Below are positions 56,182-64,000 of a stretch of DNA of 64,000 nucleotides, piece after piece. Each line of letters starts with the position of its first letter. Position 1 is the first letter of the stretch. The notes under the pieces are model-generated. The model was not told the DNA's origin and searched no databases. It saw nothing but the letters and a program-made list of their open reading frames with translations. Position numbers and translations under genes: made by a program. Source of the DNA: Symbiodinium natans (lineage: Eukaryota; Sar; Dinophyceae; Suessiales; Symbiodiniaceae); NCBI GenBank assembly GCA_905221605.1, contig CAJNDS010001336.1:745375-809374 (forward strand). Direction: 5' to 3'.

Positions 56182-57975
56182 CTATTTCCGAAACACAGAA
56201 GCAGAGAAGGATGACAGACAAAACAAAAACAATACTACCAGACTTCTCACCCAGCGTCTGCTCTGAGCTTTTGTAAACAGGTTGACGCTCTTCAGCGATT
56301 GCACACTGTAGAGCTCAGGCTCGCCGTCGTCCTTGAGCACCAGCCTCCTTGCCACGAGGTCGCAGTCCACCCTGAAGGTGTTGATGCTTCTCATGCCCTT
56401 GGTCTTCACGTGAACGGTGTAGGCGGTGTGGGCGATGTTGGGGACCAAGCCTATGATTTGCACATCACCAGCTTCAGTGTTGCGACAGGTCTCGAGCATC
56501 CTCGCATTGTCGTTGCCGATGATATAGAGACCCTTGTGTTTGGCGTTCTTGTAGTTCGTCATGCTATTGAAGCGCCTAAGGTGCTCTTGGATGTTTTGCT
56601 TCATGCCATCTAAAGCAAAGGTCTCCTCGCCAATGCTGACCATAAGGTCTGGTTTCCCTGCTCCCTGCTGAGACGATTGTGGAGCAAAGGGCTTGTAGCC
56701 GATTTCCGTCAACACACTGAGGATGGCTTGGTTATACTGTTGCTCGTGTGGGAGACCGCTCTTCGCCAACTGAGATACATCTCCTTCGAAGCTCACGACC
56801 TTGGAGAAGAACAGGTAGGGCAATGCTCGCATCAGTAAGTCTGCACAGTTTTCGGGACTGCTGGGCCAGATCTGAAGCTGTAAGCCACAGGTCTTCTGCA
56901 GTTGGAAGCGGTAGTACGCGGCAAGCAAAGGGTTCGCCACCTTGTAATGCAGGTCGTCATTGGTCCAATTCAGCTTCTGAAGCTCTTCTGCGCTGTCATA
57001 TTTTGGAAGCACGAAGCCGTTGATGGTGAGCTCTCTCCGAATGTCTTGTCCGATGGGCCGTGCCCCTGCACACAAGAGCTCTACAAACTCTTTTGGCGTA
57101 TGTTCAACAGAGCTGTATCGTCCATTGACTTTCACGGCACGGCTCTCTTTCAGAGCGCCCAGAATCTCGGTGTCGCTACAATCCCACTGTCCATGGCTAT
57201 AGCTATTCCGCACAACCCCCACCGTCTTATTGACATTCCAGCGTTCACCACTCGTCTGCTTGCTCTTCACCCAGTGCATCGCAGCCATGAAAATGCCTCG
57301 ATGCCCACCACAGAAGCTGGCGAAGAAGTCGATGCTCTCTTCGTCCAGCTTGACGCCACTTTCCTCCAGCTGTCCTTTCAGGTCTGGACTGCAGGGTAGA
57401 GGTGGTGTCCACATGAATTTTTGGGTGATTTCACTTGGCGTTGTCATGGCGAGGCCTGATGTGTTTGAAGCATCACCTGACGCTGAGAACAGCAAGACCC
57501 GTGGTCGATAGTGAACGCTTGCTTTGAATAGGGCTGAGCATAGGTCTGGAGAGAGGAACAGTGTGTGAGCTTCATCATAAATCAGGGTCAAGTTGTTGTC
57601 TTTGGCTTGCTTCAGCGCATTCCGGAAAGCTGAACCATCTCCGTCAACTTTGCCTGTTGCGTGTTCCACGGCTTCCACTGTGCTCACCCTCCAAGCATCG
57701 TCAAGACCATGTTCAGTGAAGGGCACATTCACATACTTCTCAGAGCGGCCCAAATGCTCTGCCAATGTGGTCTTGCCGATGGCCACGCCACCGCGGATGA
57801 ATACAACGTCATGGTCTCCTTCAAACAGCTTCTCAATCTTCTCAGCAGAATCCTCCACAGAAATGAAGACATGCTTCTCTTCATCAGCTACCTTTCCAAT
57901 GGGGGGCAATGTTCGAGGCGCCTTAGCAGGTGGCTCTTTTTCATCTTCTGCAGGTCGCTTCATGGCAGAAGACAT
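56182..57975 (-). CDS. P-loop NTPase with Crinkler-type C-terminal nuclease-like domain
   Basis: An intact, apparently intronless 597-codon gene. Residues 1-30 are Lys/Pro-rich (nuclear-signal-like MKRPAEDEKEPPAKAPR). The NTPase shows Walker A GGVAIGKTT (62-70), Walker B LTLIYDEAH (129-137), a sensor-like strand LLFSASGD (161-168) and CGGHRG (222-227), the GGHxG element typical of STAND/CR ATPases. The C-terminal part has GKPDLMVS (440-447), ETFALDGMK (451-459), QEHLRRF (463-469) and GLYIIG (482-487). This fits the PD-(D/E)xK-like domain of Crinkler proteins, where an EH-x-RF helix follows the catalytic strand; the usual acidic residue before Lys is unclear here. CR proteins are reported as transposon-derived and also as secreted effectors. 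No signal peptide is seen, so the position between inverted arms favours a mobile-element role. The tail after ~575 is hydrophobic and may not be conserved. Confidence 0.85.
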   Translation of the reverse strand: MSSAMKRPAEDEKEPPAKAPRTLPPIGKVADEEKHVFISVEDSAEKIEKLFEGDHDVVFIRGGVAIGKTTLAEHLGRSEKYVNVPFTEHGLDDAWRVSTVEAVEHATGKVDGDGSAFRNALKQAKDNNLTLIYDEAHTLFLSPDLCSALFKASVHYRPRVLLFSASGDASNTSGLAMTTPSEITQKFMWTPPLPCSPDLKGQLEESGVKLDEESIDFFASFCGGHRGIFMAAMHWVKSKQTSGERWNVNKTVGVVRNSYSHGQWDCSDTEILGALKESRAVKVNGRYSSVEHTPKEFVELLCAGARPIGQDIRRELTINGFVLPKYDSAEELQKLNWTNDDLHYKVANPLLAAYYRFQLQKTCGLQLQIWPSSPENCADLLMRALPYLFFSKVVSFEGDVSQLAKSGLPHEQQYNQAILSVLTEIGYKPFAPQSSQQGAGKPDLMVSIGEETFALDGMKQNIQEHLRRFNSMTNYKNAKHKGLYIIGNDNARMLETCRNTEAGDVQIIGLVPNIAHTAYTVHVKTKGMRSINTFRVDCDLVARRLVLKDDGEPELYSVQSLKSVNLFTKAQSRRWVRSLVVLFLFCLSSFSASVFRK

Positions 57976-58224
57976 TCAAAGTGACACGTGGATGCTCAAT
58001 GTGTGCATGATAAAATGGCAAACAGTCTGTCAACACATGGTGCGCCGGATCTCATGAATGCTGCAGCTGACTGCTTGAGTGACAAACCTCAACTCAATGG
58101 GTTGTGCCAACACCTGCATTAACGGACACATCAAGTCTCGCGCCATCAAGCACCCGCGCAAGGCGTTACCATCAGGCGCGCGATCAAAATACATTCAACA
58201 AATACAGGTCAGGAGTGCAACGTT

Positions 58225-58400
58225 TTGCGGCACTGGGTCGATTGGAATAGCATTGCCAACGAGCTGGAAGCCACCATGGCCGTCCTGCAAGATCAGGGAG
58301 TCGGGGCACCACAGAACATGTACAACATGTACAAATGGGCATCGCCCGTTTGTAACCGAAGACAGGCGAGCAAATTCGCGCGCAAGTTTCTAAGCACAGG
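58225..58400 (+). CDS. Unassigned plus-strand coding-like segment
   Basis: The plus strand reads HWVDWNSIANELEATMAVLQ, DQGVGAPQNMYNMYKWASPV, CNRRQASKFARKFL. Convincing coding character, then loses it where the antisense CR pseudogene starts. Not recognised; may be a second ORF of the element. Confidence 0.4.
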
Positions 58401-58429
58401 GCTTTCGTTAGGTCATCACTTAATGTCTA

Positions 58430-58775
58430 CCGCCCTTCGCCAACTGAGATACATCTTCTTCGAAGCTCACCCTTGGAGAAGAACAGGTGCAATGCTCGCA
58501 TCGCAAGTCTGCACAGTGTCGGAGATCTCGCTTCACACCCAACTTCTAAATCGCATTGCTTCTCAGAATTAAGTGGTAATATGAAGCCAGTGGATGGTTC
58601 GCCGCTTAGTGTTCCACATATTTGTTCCACTCCAGTTTTTGGAACTCTGCTTCAAGGCCTGTGGCCTGATGTGCCTCAAAAACACTCGTTTGTGGGCCTG
58701 TTGTGGGATGCTGGTCCCTTTGCACAGCAGCTTTACAAACTCCTGGAATGTCTCAACAGGTGGAACCCACCATTG
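58430..58775 (-). pseudogene. Frameshifted paralogue of the CR NTPase gene
   Basis: Reading minus-strand in pieces: FQEFVKLLCKGTSI (cf. PKEFVELLCAGARPI, residues 294-308), EAEFQKLEWNK (cf. AEELQKLNWTN), HPLASYYHLIL (cf. NPLLAAYYRFQL), MRALHLFFSK (cf. MRALPYLFFSK) and EDVSQLAKGG (cf. GDVSQLAKSG). These lie in the same order as in the intact gene but need at least two frame changes and pass stops. It covers only residues ~290-410. It lies ~450 bases upstream of the intact gene, same strand. Confidence 0.85.
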
Positions 58776-58794
58776 ATACGCACATCCACGACGC

Positions 58795-58950
58795 GAGGAC
58801 GTGATGCAGTCACGAACATGGACATGACAGGACGCTCACGACGCGGTCACGACGACAGGTCACGACAGGGCACGACACGCTCACGATGCGGTCACGATGC
58901 GTTGTGGACGGACGCGGTCATGGAGGTCACGGTCACGCGTTACGATGCAG
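58795..58950 (+). repeat. TCACGACGCGG short repeats
   Basis: Iterated GGTCACGA/CGCTCACGA/GCGGTCACG words inside the right half of the element, mirroring 53535-53640. Confidence 0.8.
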
Positions 58951-59474
58951 ACACGCGAATCTGCAAGCGAGCTTCAGCTTGATTGCCGAACCGTCAGCCT
59001 CTTTTCTGTTGGAATTGTTTTGCTTCCTCGGCCGTGGTGTCGGCCCAAATCCAAAACGAATGAGGTTGAGAAATGAGATTTGAGCGACATCTAAACCTAA
59101 ACGAATGGGGTTTGAGTCCAAAACATTCAAACATGACGGATCATTCCTGCATGAATTGTTTAAAAAGTAACTGGGGCGTGGGAGTGGGAGTACGCGAGCC
59201 GTTGAAGAGAGAGCTAGGGTTTCGCTCTTGGAACCGTCCGCGTAGTGACCACGTGACCTGCGTGTAGTGACCGATGAGTGCGAAGACTTAACTCAAGACG
59301 TTTTGCGTCTGTGATACGATTACGGCATTATTGCGTCATTGCTGGTGCGTTTATGAATCATTATTGAGTCGTTTGTTGGTTCATATTTTGTCACTATTTT
59401 AGTTGTAGTTGAATTAAACAGCTTTTTTCGCAGAATCTATATGACGTTGTGTGACCATGCTGCAAAAGCGGCTG

Positions 59475-60290
59475 TAGTGATACTACGTTGTCATGACGTT
59501 GTAGTGGCCGTGCTGCAAAAGCGCACACCTGTAATGACATTGTAGTGACGTTGTCGTGACCGTGCTGCAAAAGCGGCTGTAGTGACGTTGTAGTGACGTT
59601 GCGTCATTCTAGTGACGTTGCAGTGACGTTGTTGTGACCATGCTGCAAAAGCGGCTGTAGAGTGACATTGTAGAGACGTTGTCGTGACGTTGTGACCGTG
59701 CTGCGAAAGCGGTGTAGTGACATTGTAGTGACGTTGTGTGACCATGCTGCAAGGCGGCTGTAGTGACATTGTAATGACATTGTAGTGACGTTGTAGTGAC
59801 GTTGTAGTGACGTTGTAGTGATCGTGCTGCCAAAAGGGCTGTAGTGACATTGCAGTGACGCTGTAGTGATGTTGTGACCATGCTGCGAAAACGGCTGTAC
59901 TGACATGACAGTGTAGTGATGTTGTAGTGACCATGCTGCAGAAGAGGCTGTAGTGACGTTGTAGTGACGTTGTAGTCACGTTGTAGTGACGTTGCACTGA
60001 CCATGCTGCAGATCGAAGAGGCTGCGTAGTGACACTGTAGGGACGTTGCAGTGACGTTGCAGAAACGTTGTTGTGACCATGCTGCAGAAGCGGCTGTAGT
60101 GACATTGTAGTGACGTTGCGCGAAAATGCTGCAAAAGCGTTGTAGTTACGCTGTAGTGACGTTGTAGTGACGTTGTAGTGACGTTGTAGTGACGTTGTAG
60201 TGACGTTGTAGTGTCGCTGTAGTGACGTTGTAGTGACGTGGTAGTGACGTTGTAGTGACGTTGTAGTGACGTTGCTACAACAGAGGCTCG
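59475..60290 (-). repeat. Expanded GTGACGTTGTA 11-mer field
   Basis: GTGACGTTGTA units, interspersed with longer units containing CATGCTGCAAAAGCGGCTGT, fill about 800 bases and merge into the right arm. The left side has only the ~130-base counterpart (53038-53170). Open frames here are repeat artefacts. Confidence 0.93.
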
Positions 60291-61156
60291 TGACATTTTA
60301 GTGGCTTTTGGAATAAGTTACCATAAATCAAACCGAGCGAGCCACGGAATCATAGTGGCGACCCAGTGGCGACCCTGTGGCGACCTTGTGGCTGCCACTG
60401 CTGCTCTGCCACTCCGCCCTGCCACTGCTGCTGCTCTGCCACCCCCGCCCTGCTGCCCTGCCACAGCTGTCCACTGCTGCCCTGCCAGCCTGCCCACTCT
60501 GCAGTCTGTTCTGCCACTGCTGCCCTAGCACTGCTGCCCTGCCACTGCTGCTCTCTGCCACTGCTGCTGCTCTGCACTCCCGCCTGGCCACTCCGCCCAC
60601 TGCCCTGTCTGTTCTGCCACCGTCCCGCTGATCAGCGTTGTTGCAGCGTCACGAAGAACAGTGGCGAATCGTAAAAGTGCTGCAAACTGCAGTATAATGC
60701 ACAAGCAGCAGTCGCTGCAGAGACTCGGTGAGAGACTCAGTCTTTATGGAATCTTTTGCGGTGAAGACTGCAGTCTTTTTGGAGAAGTCTCTTCGAAGTC
60801 TGCCTACTACTTCTACTGCTGCTGTTGCTGCTGCTACTCTCCTGCTTCGAGCAAAGATTGCAAATATTGAGTCATTATTGCGACATTATTGAGTCATTGT
60901 TGAATCATTGTTGGCTCATATTTGTCATTATGGAAACAAATGAAATTCTTTTTCCGCTCCATGTTGACAACGACAACACCTTGCAGTCACAACGCGGTCA
61001 CAACGCGGTCACAACGCGGTCACAACACGGAGGCCATTTTGGAGCGTTGTGGAGCGTTTTTTAGCTTCAACGCGGTCACAACGCGGTCACAACTTCACAA
61101 CGCGGTCACAAAGAGGCCATTTTGGAGCGTTTTGGAGCGTTTTTGTTGGCTCCAAC
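60130..61156. repeat. Right inverted arm
   Basis: Reverse-complement partner of 52115-53170. It shows the same succession of TGACGTTGTAG array, GTGGCGAC triplets, CTGCTCTGCCACT-rich part, AT part and CACAACGCGGT array, ending AGCGTTTTTGTTGGCTCCAAC. Open frames over the CTGCC-rich part recur on both arms and are not considered genes. Confidence 0.92.
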
Positions 61157-62207
61157 GGGGGTTTGGAGAATGTGCCTCGAGTGAAGCCAAATCAGACCCC
61201 AAAAAGACACAAGAAGCGTAGGACACGTTTGAGTCCCCCGCAGTTGCAATTCAGCTTGTCATGTGCAATACTTGTTCCGTTATAACGCTATTGCCAACAG
61301 TCTTAAGCGACCGCTGACTATCTTTGCGCCCGACCCAAACATGTGGTGCATGCTTTGCGTGTCTCCGCAAAATTGAAGCACACTTGCCATGTTTTACGGC
61401 CCATTCTAGGGTCCCATTTTTGGGCCCCAAAGCGAAGCCCGAAATGGGATCTTTTCTAAGAGTTTCGAATCAGGCAGACCCAGTTTTGGGACCCAATTTC
61501 TGGCCTCAAAATGAGGGCCAAAAACTGTGCGATTTCTGATGAGAAGACACACTTTTGAAGCTCGCCAAAATTTTGCCCGACGTGAGGACCGCTCCCGACA
61601 TAAGACAATAAAAATGCACTGGTCGGTGGTGGGCCTGTACTTATTCATATAGGCGCCATTCAGGTTGCCACTGGGGGGTACTTTTTCAGCGATTTTTCCA
61701 ACGGGCAGCCCGCAAAAGTTGGAAAAAAGGCTCTGGGAGGTCCTGATGAGGTTTTGGAGCCCTTGAAGGGGACTGTGAGGCCTTACTTGAGTATTTGAAA
61801 GACTGGTAAACCGTATAACCCTTGAGAAAGCGCGTGTAGCAGACCTGTGCACGAGTACTACACTCAAAAAATGTGGGAAAACAGCGTGTAGTACCTTGAT
61901 TCCAAGTAGAAACATTACATGAACCTTAAAGTTTTGAAAAAACTATGCATTCATGTAGTACACTGTGGTTTTTGCCCAGCGCGGAGCGTGTAGTACCAGT
62001 TTTGATGAAATTACACCTGAGGCGAAATCCAGCTTTTCCCACAGCGCGGAGCGTGTAGTACTAGTTTTCATGAAATTAGACTGGCCGAAAAATCGAGCTT
62101 TTCCTACAGCGCGGAGCATGTGTGACACCTGGTTTTTAATTTGCAGTTCTACAGGTCAGGGGCTTTCAAGCTTCCTGCAGACTCTGGGGCCTTCAAGCCT
62201 TTGTGTT
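61157..62207 (+). repeat. 1.7-kb direct repeat, copy 1 (homologous part)
   Basis: From GGGGGTTTGGAGAATGTGCC to GGGGCCTTCAAGCCTTTGTG this matches 62879-64000 almost base for base. Copy 2 has extra segments near 63346 and 63421-63482. No protein motif seen in either copy. Confidence 0.97.
61976..62140 (+). repeat. ~65-bp tandem repeat (CAGCGCGGAGCGTGTAGTAC)
   Basis: CAGCGCGGAGCGTGTAGTAC with AGTTTTGATGAAATTA occurs about 2.5 times, and GTGTAGTAC/CATGTAGTAC words recur just before. Same in copy 2 (63779-63930). Confidence 0.9.
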
Positions 62208-62299
62208 TGAAAGGGGAAATGGACTCCGTGTGAAAGCAGGAAAATGTCCAAGTAATTGAGGACTGGAAGCCATCCAGGCTGGGGGGAGAGGCAGCCAGC

Positions 62300-62640
62300 A
62301 GGTTTTGCAGGCTTGCTGTAGGGTCTGTAGGGGCGGCGTGCGGCAGGGTCTGCAGGTTTGCTGCAGGATCTGGGTCTGTAGGGTCTGCAGGCTTGCTGCA
62401 GGGGTCTGCAGGCTTGCTGCAGGGCCCGCAGGCCCTGCTGGCCTGCAGGCTGCTGCAGGGTCTGCAGGCTTGCCGAGGGGCCTACAAACCCTGCAGCTGT
62501 AGGCTTGCTGCAGGGTCTGCAGGCTTGCTGCAGGCTGCTGCAGGGCCTGCAGGCTTGCTGCAGAGTCCGCATGCTTGCTGCAGGTCTGCAGGGTCTGCAG
62601 GTTGCTGCAGTGTTGCATGCAGGGTCTGCAGAACGCAGTA
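62300..62640 (+). repeat. CTGCAGG-rich minisatellite
   Basis: Units such as GGCTTGCTGCAGGGTCTGCA (about 20 bp) repeat some 15 times with drift. Part of the 1.7-kb repeat unit between its two homologous ends. Frames across it are artefacts. Confidence 0.93.
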
Positions 62641-62878
62641 AGCAGCGCAGCCCGAGCTTGAGAGCTACCTTGAAATTGCAAGGGCTTGGAGCTTGAAGAG
62701 CCTGGAAAAGGATGCTTGTCTCCGGTCATAAGCCCTTGCGTGTGCCCCCGAGCCCCCAATGGCAATGTTGGACGCTGAAGGTCGGTCTGACATGACCAAC
62801 GTGTTGCAACATTGCCATGGGGGAAAGGGGATTTTCAACAACATTTTATTGATTTGGGACAAGGCAGGCCCTTTGCCT

Positions 62879-64000
62879 GGGGGTTTGGAGAATGTGCCTC
62901 GAGTGAAGCCAAATCAGACCCCAAAAAGACACAAGAAGCGTAGGACACGTTTGAGTGCCCCCGCAGTTGCAATTCAGCTTGTCATGTGCAATACTTGTTC
63001 CGTTATAACGCTATTGCCAACAGTCTTAAGCGACCGCTGACTATCTTTGCGTCCGACCCAAACATGTGGTGCATGCTTTGCGTGTCTCCGCAAAATTGAA
63101 AGCACACTTGCCATGTTTTACGGCCCAGTCTAGGGTCCCATTTTTGGGCCCCAAAGCGAAGCCCGAAATGGGATCTTTTCTAAGAGTTTCGAATCAGGCA
63201 GACCCAGTTTTGGGACCCAATTTCTGGCCTCAAAATGAGGGCCAAAAACTGTGCGATTTCTGATGAGAAGACACACTTTTGAAGCTCGCCAAAAATTTGC
63301 CCGACGTGAGGACCGCTCCCGACATAAGACAATAAAAATGCACCGCTGCGTGGCAAGCGGTCGGTGGTGGGCCTGTACTTATTCATATAGGCGCCATTCA
63401 GGTTGCCACTGGGGGGGTACTCTGATGCGTCCTATGTTTCTCGTCGTTTGTCGGTCCTGAATGTGGACCCGCGCGATGCCACGTTTTTCAGCGATTTTTC
63501 CAACGGGCAGCCCGCAAAAGTTGGAAAAAAGGCTCTGGGAGGTCCTGATGAGGTTTTGGAGCCCTTGAAGGGGACTGTGAGGCCTTACTTGAGTATTTGA
63601 AAGACTGGTAAACCGTATAACCCTTGAGAAAGCGCGTGTAGCAGACCTGTGCACGAGTACTACACTCAAAAAATGTGGGAAAACAGCGTGTAGTACCTTG
63701 ATTCCAAGTAGAAACATTACATGAACCTTAAAGTTTTGAAAAAACTATGCATTCATGTAGTACACTGTGGTTTTTGCCCAGCGCGGAGCGTGTAGTACCA
63801 GTTTTGATGAAATTACACCTGAGGCGAAATCCAGCTTTTCCCACAGCGCGGAGCGTGTAGTATTAGTTTTCATGAAATTAGACTGGCCGAAAAATCGAGC
63901 TTTTCCTACAGCGCGGAGCATGTGTGCACCTGGTTTTTAATTTCTACAGGTCAGGGGCTTTCAAGCTTCCTGCAGACTCTGGGGCCTTCAAGCCTTTGTG
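62879..64000 (+). repeat. 1.7-kb direct repeat, copy 2 (runs off the window)
   Basis: Homologous to 61157-62207 and truncated by the window end at the same point (AAGCCTTTGTG). Its left neighbour (CCTTTGCCT) differs from that of copy 1, which is the transposon arm. Confidence 0.97.

Larger units (their letters stand above)
51965..61156. mobile_element. Candidate ~9.2-kb transposon with ~1.1-kb inverted ends and a CR-type NTPase gene
   Basis: Inverted arms (about 52115-53165 and 60130-61156) both end outward in TTGGAGCCAACAAA/CGCTCC iterations and enclose the NTPase-nuclease gene, a paralogous fragment and a detached header. Both outer flanks show GGGGGTTT, which could be an 8-bp target duplication, though the left side is in a homopolymer run. 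The right boundary falls precisely where homology to a downstream 1.7-kb repeat begins, as expected for an insertion junction. No DDE transposase was recognised; the CR protein itself may be the mobility enzyme. An inverted segmental duplication is the alternative. Confidence 0.6.

Noticed and set aside
59491-60296. Frames of 100-204 codons rich in Ser-Leu-Gln-Arg-His-Tyr
   Set aside because: Direct translation of the 11-mer GTGACGTTGTA array.
62193-62765. 190-codon minus-strand frame over the CTGCAGG region
   Set aside because: Its repeat peptide comes from the 20-bp minisatellite and drifts with it; no coding evidence.

Overview
The window looks like nuclear DNA of a photosynthetic dinoflagellate, probably of the Symbiodinium/Polarella group (genus not decidable here). 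Four things point that way: split exons of a peridinin-type light-harvesting (chlorophyll a/c) polyprotein; introns that use GC as well as GT at the 5' end; plant-type TTTAGGG repeats spread through the interior rather than at a chromosome end; and very small exons in a sea of simple repeats and decayed transposons. No rRNA, tRNA, spliced-leader gene or CRISPR array was recognised.

1-4.2 kb: a minus-strand light-harvesting polyprotein gene, one full 172-residue repeat and the start of the next. Seven exons can be joined in frame. Five of six introns are GC-AG, and intron positions differ between the two repeats. The largest intron (485-3076) carries a decayed OTU-protease/reverse-transcriptase retroelement bracketed by ~120 bp direct repeats. 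4.2-24.5 kb: TTTAGGG-related arrays, a 3.2 kb satellite (11.65-14.83 kb) with a ~1.09 kb higher-order period, and scattered candidate micro-exons on both strands. 24.5-28.35 kb: a 3.8 kb minisatellite of a ~16 bp G/T-rich unit that is open in many frames but is unlikely to be a gene. 28.4-38 kb: more telomere-like blocks, small foldback elements and isolated exons.

38.4-42.5 kb: a minus-strand multi-exon gene for a Lys/Glu-rich coiled-coil protein with an internal ~1.3 kb tandem duplication. 42.5-51.9 kb: weak ORFs, GA-rich repeats, a decayed ~170 bp repeat, a 0.94 kb CTA trinucleotide array and other tandem repeats. 51.96-61.16 kb: the most notable region, about 9.2 kb bounded by near-identical ~1.1 kb inverted arms rich in 10-11 bp GTCAC/GTGAC iterations. 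It encloses an intact 597-codon P-loop NTPase with a Crinkler-like C-terminal nuclease-type domain, a frameshifted paralogue and a detached Crinkler-like N-terminal header. I read this as a candidate transposon of the Crinkler/CR class. 61.16-64 kb: a ~1.7 kb direct repeat, the second copy running off the window.

Functionally, the supported genes are a plastid antenna protein precursor, a cytoskeletal or scaffold-like coiled-coil protein of unknown role, and mobile-element proteins (OTU/RT and CR NTPase). Most other exons are orphan fragments whose genes cannot be assembled by eye.
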